Part shown: positions 59,292 through 64,000 of the stretch, one piece after another
Position numbering within the stretch: the first letter of the stretch is position 1
Layout: every line of letters starts with the position of its first letter
Source of the DNA: JBFHIZ01 sp963666475
GTDB lineage: Bacteria > Bacillota > Clostridia > Lachnospirales > Lachnospiraceae
NCBI GenBank assembly: GCA_963666475.2
Contig: CAXXJM010000001.1
Span: 1,364,001 to 1,428,000, forward strand
Direction of reading: 5' to 3'
DNA length: 64,000 nt
The notes under the pieces: model-generated
The model's database searches: none
Seen by the model: only the letters and a program-made list of their open reading frames with translations
Told to the model about the DNA's origin: nothing
Made by a program: the position numbers and the translations under genes

Positions 59292-62200
59292 TTACTCGTC
59301 AAATTCTACGAGTTCATCTTTCATAACGTCCATTGAGAACTCTGGTTCTACGATGTCTTCATCCATACCTTCCACGTATACATCTGTCAACTCGATTGGC
59401 CCTTTTGGATCACAATCCAAGCTTACGTTGTTATAACGCTTCATACCAGTTCCTGCAGGAATTAATTTACCAATGATAACGTTCTCTTTCAATCCGATCA
59501 AGTTATCTACTTTTCCTTTGATTGCAGCATCTGTTAGTACTTTTGTTGTTTCCTGGAAGGAAGCAGCAGACAAGAATGAATCGGTTGCAAGAGAAGCTTT
59601 CGTAATTCCAAGCATAGCCTGAATTCCTGTAGCTGGTTCTTTACCTTCTGCGAGTAGTTTCTTATTCACATCCTCTAATTCTAAGATATCAACAAGTCTT
59701 CCTGGAAGTAAATCAGAATCTCCGTTATCTTCCAAACGAATTTTCTTTAACATCTGACGAACAATCACTTCGATATGTTTGTCATTGATTTCTACACCTT
59801 GCAGACGGTATACTCTTTGTACTTCTCGAATCATATAATCCTGAACTGCACGAACACCTTTGATTTTTAATAAATCATGCGGATTGATACTACCTTCTGT
59901 CAGCTCATCTCCAGCTTCCAAAATAGATTCATCCATGATCTTGATACGTGAACCATATGGAATCAAGTAAGTCTTTGACTCACCTTCATCATTCGTAATG
60001 ATGATTTCACGTTTTTTCTTTGTATCTCGAATCACCGCTTTACCACCGAACTCAGCAATAATTGCAAGTCCTTTTGGCTTTCTTGCCTCGAACAATTCTT
60101 CAACACGAGGAAGACCTTGTGTAATATCGTCTCCGGCAACACCACCTGTATGGAACGTTCTCATAGTAAGCTGTGTTCCTGGTTCTCCGATAGACTGCGC
60201 AGCAATAATTCCAACTGCTTCACCTACCTGTACCGCTTCTCCAGTAGCCATGTTTGATCCGTAACATTTTGCACAAATACCAATTCTTGATTTACATGTG
60301 AGAATCGTACGTATTTTCACGCTTTCAATTGCTTCACCTTTTGCATCTACGCCCTTATTTACAACAGCCGCAGCACGTCTTGGTGTAATCATATGGTTTT
60401 CTTTGACCAAAACATTTCCATCTTTATCAACAATCGTTTCACAAGCATATCTACCTGTAATACGTTCTTCTAGACTTTCAATGACTTCTTTTCCATCCAT
60501 AAATGCTTTTACAACCATTCCAGGGATAGCTTCACCTTCAGGACGACAATCAGTTTCTCGAATAATCAAATCCTGAGATACGTCAACCAAACGTCTTGTC
60601 AAATATCCAGAGTCGGCTGTACGAAGAGCCGTATCTGAAAGTCCCTTACGAGCACCATGAGCTGACATAAAGTATTCCAAAACGTCAAGTCCTTCACGGA
60701 AGTTCGATTTGATTGGCAACTCGATCGTACGACCTGTTGTATCTGCCATCAATCCACGCATACCTGCCAACTGTTTAATCTGCTGATTGGAACCACGGGC
60801 TCCTGAGTCAGCCATCATAAAGATGTTGTTGTATTTATCAAGTCCATCTAATAGTTTCTTTGTTAACGCATTATCAGTTTCGTTCCATGTTTCTACTACT
60901 GCACGATATCTCTCTTCTTCCGTAATCAAACCACGTCTGTAGTTTTGTGTGATTTTATCTACGACAGCCTGTGCACTTTCAAGCATTTCTGCTTTACTTG
61001 CAGGAACCGTCATGTCAGAAATCGAAACAGTCATGGCTGCTCTTGTTGAGAATTTATATCCCATCGATTTTACGTCGTCAAGTACTTCCGCAGTTTTTGT
61101 GGAACCGTGTGTATTAATAACCTTTTCAAGGATCTGTTTAAGCCCTTTCTTCGATACATGGAAGTCTACTTCCAATTTCAAGAAGTTCTCAGGAATACTG
61201 CGATCTACAAATCCCAAATCTTGTGGAAGAACTTCATTGAAGAGCAAACGACCAAGCGTCGTCTCAATTACTCCAACAATTACTTCTCCAGCTGAGTTTT
61301 TCTTTGATACACGCACTTTAATTTTTGTGTGCAATGTAATTACTTTATTTTCATATGCAAGAATTGCCTCATTCAAACTTTTGAACGATTTGCCTTCACC
61401 CAGAGCGCCAGGTCTTTCCTGTGTTAGGTAATAAATTCCAAGCACCATATCCTGTGAAGGAACCGCAACCGGACCACCATCAGATGGTTTCAACAGGTTG
61501 TTTGGTGATAGTAACAAGAAACGACACTCTGCTTGTGCTTCAACAGACAATGGTAAATGCACAGCCATCTGGTCACCATCGAAATCAGCATTGTATGCTG
61601 TACAAACGAGTGGATGTAACTTGATTGCTTTACCTTCAACCAAAATTGGTTCAAATGCCTGAATACCTAGTCTATGAAGAGTAGGAGCACGATTCAGCAT
61701 AACAGGATGTTCTGCAATAACATCTTCCAATACATCCCATACGCGAGAATCCAAACGCTCTACAAGTTTCTTTGCATTTTTAATATTTTGAGAAATTCCT
61801 CTTCCCACCAATTCTTTCATAACGAATGGTTTGAAAAGCTCGATTGCCATTTCTTTTGGAAGTCCACATTGATAAATTTTCAACTCTGGACCAACTACGA
61901 TAACGGAACGTCCTGAATAGTCAACACGTTTTCCAAGTAGGTTCTGACGGAAACGTCCTGATTTTCCTTTCAACATATCAGAAAGGGATTTGAGCGCACG
62001 ATTTCCTGGTCCAGTAACCGGACGACCTCTACGTCCATTATCAATCAAAGCGTCAACCGCTTCTTGAAGCATTCTTTTTTCGTTACGTACAATAATATCT
62101 GGAGCCCCAAGCTCAAGAAGTCTACGCAAACGATTATTTCTGTTAATGATTCTTCGATACAAGTCATTTAAATCACTTGTTGCAAAACGTCCTCCATCCA

Positions 62201-62951
62201 ACTGTACCATAGGACGAAGATCTGGTGGGATTACAGGAACAGCATCCAAAATCATCCATTCCGGTTTATTTTTTGACTCACGGAATGCTTCAACCACTTC
62301 TAGTCTTTTAATAATTCTTGCACGTTTTTGCCCTGTAGATGTTTTTAAGTTTGTTTTTAATTCTATTGATTCCGCTTCCAAATCTATGGATTGAAGCAAT
62401 TCTTTAACCGCCTCTGCTCCCATTCCAACTCGGAAATCATTTCCCCATGTTTCTCTCGCATCCTGATATTCAACTTCCGAAAGAACTTGCTTATATTCTA
62501 AATTTGTTGCACCCTTATCTAATACAATATAAGACGCAAAATAAAGAACTTTTTCTAAAATACGTGGAGAAATATCAAGGATCAATCCCATTCTACTTGG
62601 GATTCCTTTAAAATACCAAATATGTGACACAGGTGCTGCTAAGTCGATATGTCCCATACGTTCTCTACGAACGCTTGCTTTTGTCACTTCAACTCCACAT
62701 CGATCGCAAATTACACCTTTATATCTGATTTTCTTATATTTACCACAATGACATTCCCAGTCTTTATTTGGTCCAAAAATCTTTTCGCAAAATAGACCAT
62801 CTTTTTCTGGTTTCAATGTTCTATAGTTGATTGTCTCAGGTTTTAACACTTCTCCTCTGGACCATGCTAAAATTTTCTCTGTTGACGCCAAACCAATTTT
62901 CATCGCATCAAATGTCATTGGCTGATATGCTTCATTATTTGTTTCAGGCAT
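59292..62951 (-). CDS. rpoC: RNA polymerase beta' subunit
   Basis: A 1219-residue subunit. The N-terminal zinc site has CHCG and VICDRCG; the catalytic Mg-binding loop YNADFDGDQMAVHLPLS is complete, the bridge-helix and trigger-loop region follows (MRTFHTGGVAGDD), and a C-terminal zinc set CKSRIGICAKCYGSN is present. No large inserts are seen. It lies 59 nt after rpoB and ends next to a bidirectional terminator, so rpoBC is separated from str here. Confidence 0.99.
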   Translation of the reverse strand: MPETNNEAYQPMTFDAMKIGLASTEKILAWSRGEVLKPETINYRTLKPEKDGLFCEKIFGPNKDWECHCGKYKKIRYKGVICDRCGVEVTKASVRRERMGHIDLAAPVSHIWYFKGIPSRMGLILDISPRILEKVLYFASYIVLDKGATNLEYKQVLSEVEYQDARETWGNDFRVGMGAEAVKELLQSIDLEAESIELKTNLKTSTGQKRARIIKRLEVVEAFRESKNKPEWMILDAVPVIPPDLRPMVQLDGGRFATSDLNDLYRRIINRNNRLRRLLELGAPDIIVRNEKRMLQEAVDALIDNGRRGRPVTGPGNRALKSLSDMLKGKSGRFRQNLLGKRVDYSGRSVIVVGPELKIYQCGLPKEMAIELFKPFVMKELVGRGISQNIKNAKKLVERLDSRVWDVLEDVIAEHPVMLNRAPTLHRLGIQAFEPILVEGKAIKLHPLVCTAYNADFDGDQMAVHLPLSVEAQAECRFLLLSPNNLLKPSDGGPVAVPSQDMVLGIYYLTQERPGALGEGKSFKSLNEAILAYENKVITLHTKIKVRVSKKNSAGEVIVGVIETTLGRLLFNEVLPQDLGFVDRSIPENFLKLEVDFHVSKKGLKQILEKVINTHGSTKTAEVLDDVKSMGYKFSTRAAMTVSISDMTVPASKAEMLESAQAVVDKITQNYRRGLITEEERYRAVVETWNETDNALTKKLLDGLDKYNNIFMMADSGARGSNQQIKQLAGMRGLMADTTGRTIELPIKSNFREGLDVLEYFMSAHGARKGLSDTALRTADSGYLTRRLVDVSQDLIIRETDCRPEGEAIPGMVVKAFMDGKEVIESLEERITGRYACETIVDKDGNVLVKENHMITPRRAAAVVNKGVDAKGEAIESVKIRTILTCKSRIGICAKCYGSNMATGEAVQVGEAVGIIAAQSIGEPGTQLTMRTFHTGGVAGDDITQGLPRVEELFEARKPKGLAIIAEFGGKAVIRDTKKKREIIITNDEGESKTYLIPYGSRIKIMDESILEAGDELTEGSINPHDLLKIKGVRAVQDYMIREVQRVYRLQGVEINDKHIEVIVRQMLKKIRLEDNGDSDLLPGRLVDILELEDVNKKLLAEGKEPATGIQAMLGITKASLATDSFLSAASFQETTKVLTDAAIKGKVDNLIGLKENVIIGKLIPAGTGMKRYNNVSLDCDPKGPIELTDVYVEGMDEDIVEPEFSMDVMKDELVEFDE

Positions 62952-63010
62952 CTATGGCTCTCCTTTCAAGGTAAGTCGAACTCACCACTCCTTGTTAAAG
63001 TTTCGATTGG

Positions 63011-64000
63011 TTATTCTTCGTCCATAAAATCTTCTTCTAATTCTTCTTCATCATCGATTGAAACCAACTCTCCGCTATCGTCATCGAACTCTTGTGCCTG
63101 GTATCCCATCGCACCTAAAGATTCAGTTGACTCATAACCTCCTTCACGGCGATCATCCATGTCATAGTTGAAGTTTGTTGATGAATAGTCAATCGATTCT
63201 TTGATTTCAACTTCTGTCTGATCTTCTCTTAGAACTTTAACATCAAGTGCCAACGACTGTAATTCTTTTAATAACACTTTAAAAGACTCTGGAATTCCTG
63301 GTTCAGGAATATTGTTACCTTTAATGATTGCTTCGTAGGTTTTCACACGACCAATAACGTCGTCAGATTTTACCGTAAGAATCTCTTGGAGTGTATAAGA
63401 AGCACCATAAGCCTCAAGTGCCCAAACTTCCATTTCTCCAAATCTCTGTCCACCAAACTGTGCTTTACCACCGAGTGGTTGCTGTGTAACAAGTGAGTAT
63501 GGTCCAGTAGAACGTGCATGAATCTTATCATCAACAAGATGATGTAGTTTCAGGTAATGCATGTGTCCAATTGTTACAGGGCCATCAAAATACTCTCCGG
63601 TTCTACCGTCACGCAATCTCACCTTACCATCACGTGTAAGTGGTACACCTTTCCACAATTTTCGATGTTCTCTATTGTCTGATAAATATTCCATTACTTC
63701 TGGAAGCAATTCTTCTTTATGTTTCGATTCAAAAGCATCCCATTCCATGTTTACATAGTCATTTGCAAGCTCTAATGTATCCATAATGTCCGCTTCATTT
63801 GCACCATCAAATACAGGTGTTGCGATATTAAATCCAAGTGCTTTCGCAGCAAGAGACAAGTGAATTTCAAGTACCTGTCCGATATTCATACGAGAAGGCA
63901 CCCCAAGAGGATTCAACACGATATCCAGGGGTCTTCCGTTTGGTAGATAAGGCATGTCTTCAACAGGAAGAACACGAGATACTACACCCTTGTTTCCATG
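63011..64000 (-). CDS. rpoB: RNA polymerase beta subunit (partial, N-terminus beyond window)
   Basis: The 3' 330 codons of rpoB run off the right edge in frame. The conserved HGNKGVVSRVLPVEDMPYL, NPLGVPSRMNIGQVLE and QPLGGKAQFGGQRFGEMEVW segments are the C-terminal RpoB core. The C-terminus is an acidic tail of about 60 residues (DDDSGELVSIDDEEELEEDF), longer than in many Firmicutes. The rifampicin-resistance region is outside the window. Confidence 0.98.
   Translation of the reverse strand, partial: HGNKGVVSRVLPVEDMPYLPNGRPLDIVLNPLGVPSRMNIGQVLEIHLSLAAKALGFNIATPVFDGANEADIMDTLELANDYVNMEWDAFESKHKEELLPEVMEYLSDNREHRKLWKGVPLTRDGKVRLRDGRTGEYFDGPVTIGHMHYLKLHHLVDDKIHARSTGPYSLVTQQPLGGKAQFGGQRFGEMEVWALEAYGASYTLQEILTVKSDDVIGRVKTYEAIIKGNNIPEPGIPESFKVLLKELQSLALDVKVLREDQTEVEIKESIDYSSTNFNYDMDDRREGGYESTESLGAMGYQAQEFDDDSGELVSIDDEEELEEDFMDEE

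Noticed and set aside
1..64000. tRNA or rRNA genes and insertion sequences
   Set aside because: I found no tRNA-like T-arm/acceptor pattern, no rRNA-like sequence and no transposase frame in either strand.

Overview
The window is a low-GC chromosomal segment of a Gram-positive, Clostridia-type bacterium, most likely a Lachnospiraceae member. The reasons are the complete Clostridia-style S10-spc-alpha ribosomal superoperon followed by ecfA1-ecfA2-ecfT-truA-rplM-rpsI, the zinc-type S14, an L17 with long insertions, a KOW-domain protein between map and infA, an ECF vitamin transporter core, and very regular AGGAGG-type ribosome binding sites. Species identity is inferred. Most genes are on the minus strand, so the biological order runs from right to left. 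I see no tRNA, rRNA, CRISPR array or intact insertion sequence.

From the right: the 3' part of rpoB and all of rpoC (59292-64000) are followed by a three-gene plus-strand operon (57432-59219: degenerate GGDEF membrane protein, ECF-type sigma factor, membrane protein that may be its anti-sigma factor). Next comes the str operon rpsL-rpsG-fusA-tuf (52654-57134). About 6 kb of unrelated genes then separate str from S10: a Nudix gene with an internal deletion, a DUF2752 protein, a small membrane protein, a family 2 glycosyltransferase, an RlmI-like methyltransferase and pyruvate kinase. The superoperon runs from rpsJ (46454) to rplQ (29976). The EcfA1A2T module, truA, and rplM-rpsI behind an L13-type leader follow.

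The left third is accessory and metabolic. Positions 20.6-25.2 kb form an AT-rich, partly decayed island: a 3' fragment of gpsA, an SseB-like protein, a DUF4145/HEPN-like protein, two membrane proteins that are not recognised, and two pseudogenes (a LysM protein and a membrane protein), each with two frameshifts. To the left lie a response regulator and histidine kinase with an ABC exporter that shares their operator box, an ArsR regulator with an aldehyde dehydrogenase, a transglutaminase-like protein, an Fe-S aldo/keto reductase, a diguanylate cyclase translationally coupled to a CsoR/RcnR-type metal sensor, a CbiMQO cobalt/nickel importer, a pirin, a LigB-type dioxygenase, a ClC antiporter, an MGMT-like protein, and a PadR-controlled MacB-like ABC transporter that runs off the left edge.

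The most informative observations are non-coding. A TTCAT-N6-TTCAT box sits at the same distance from two -10 elements in the two-component/ABC locus. A TATATCG operator array overlaps a consensus promoter of the padR gene. A G7 tract lies at the cbiM promoter. Structured leaders or spacers occur before rpsJ, rplM, rplQ and adk and after rpsI. No single wholly new system can be asserted. The best leads are the two-component/ABC regulon, the sigma factor operon between rpoC and rpsL, and the HEPN-like island.
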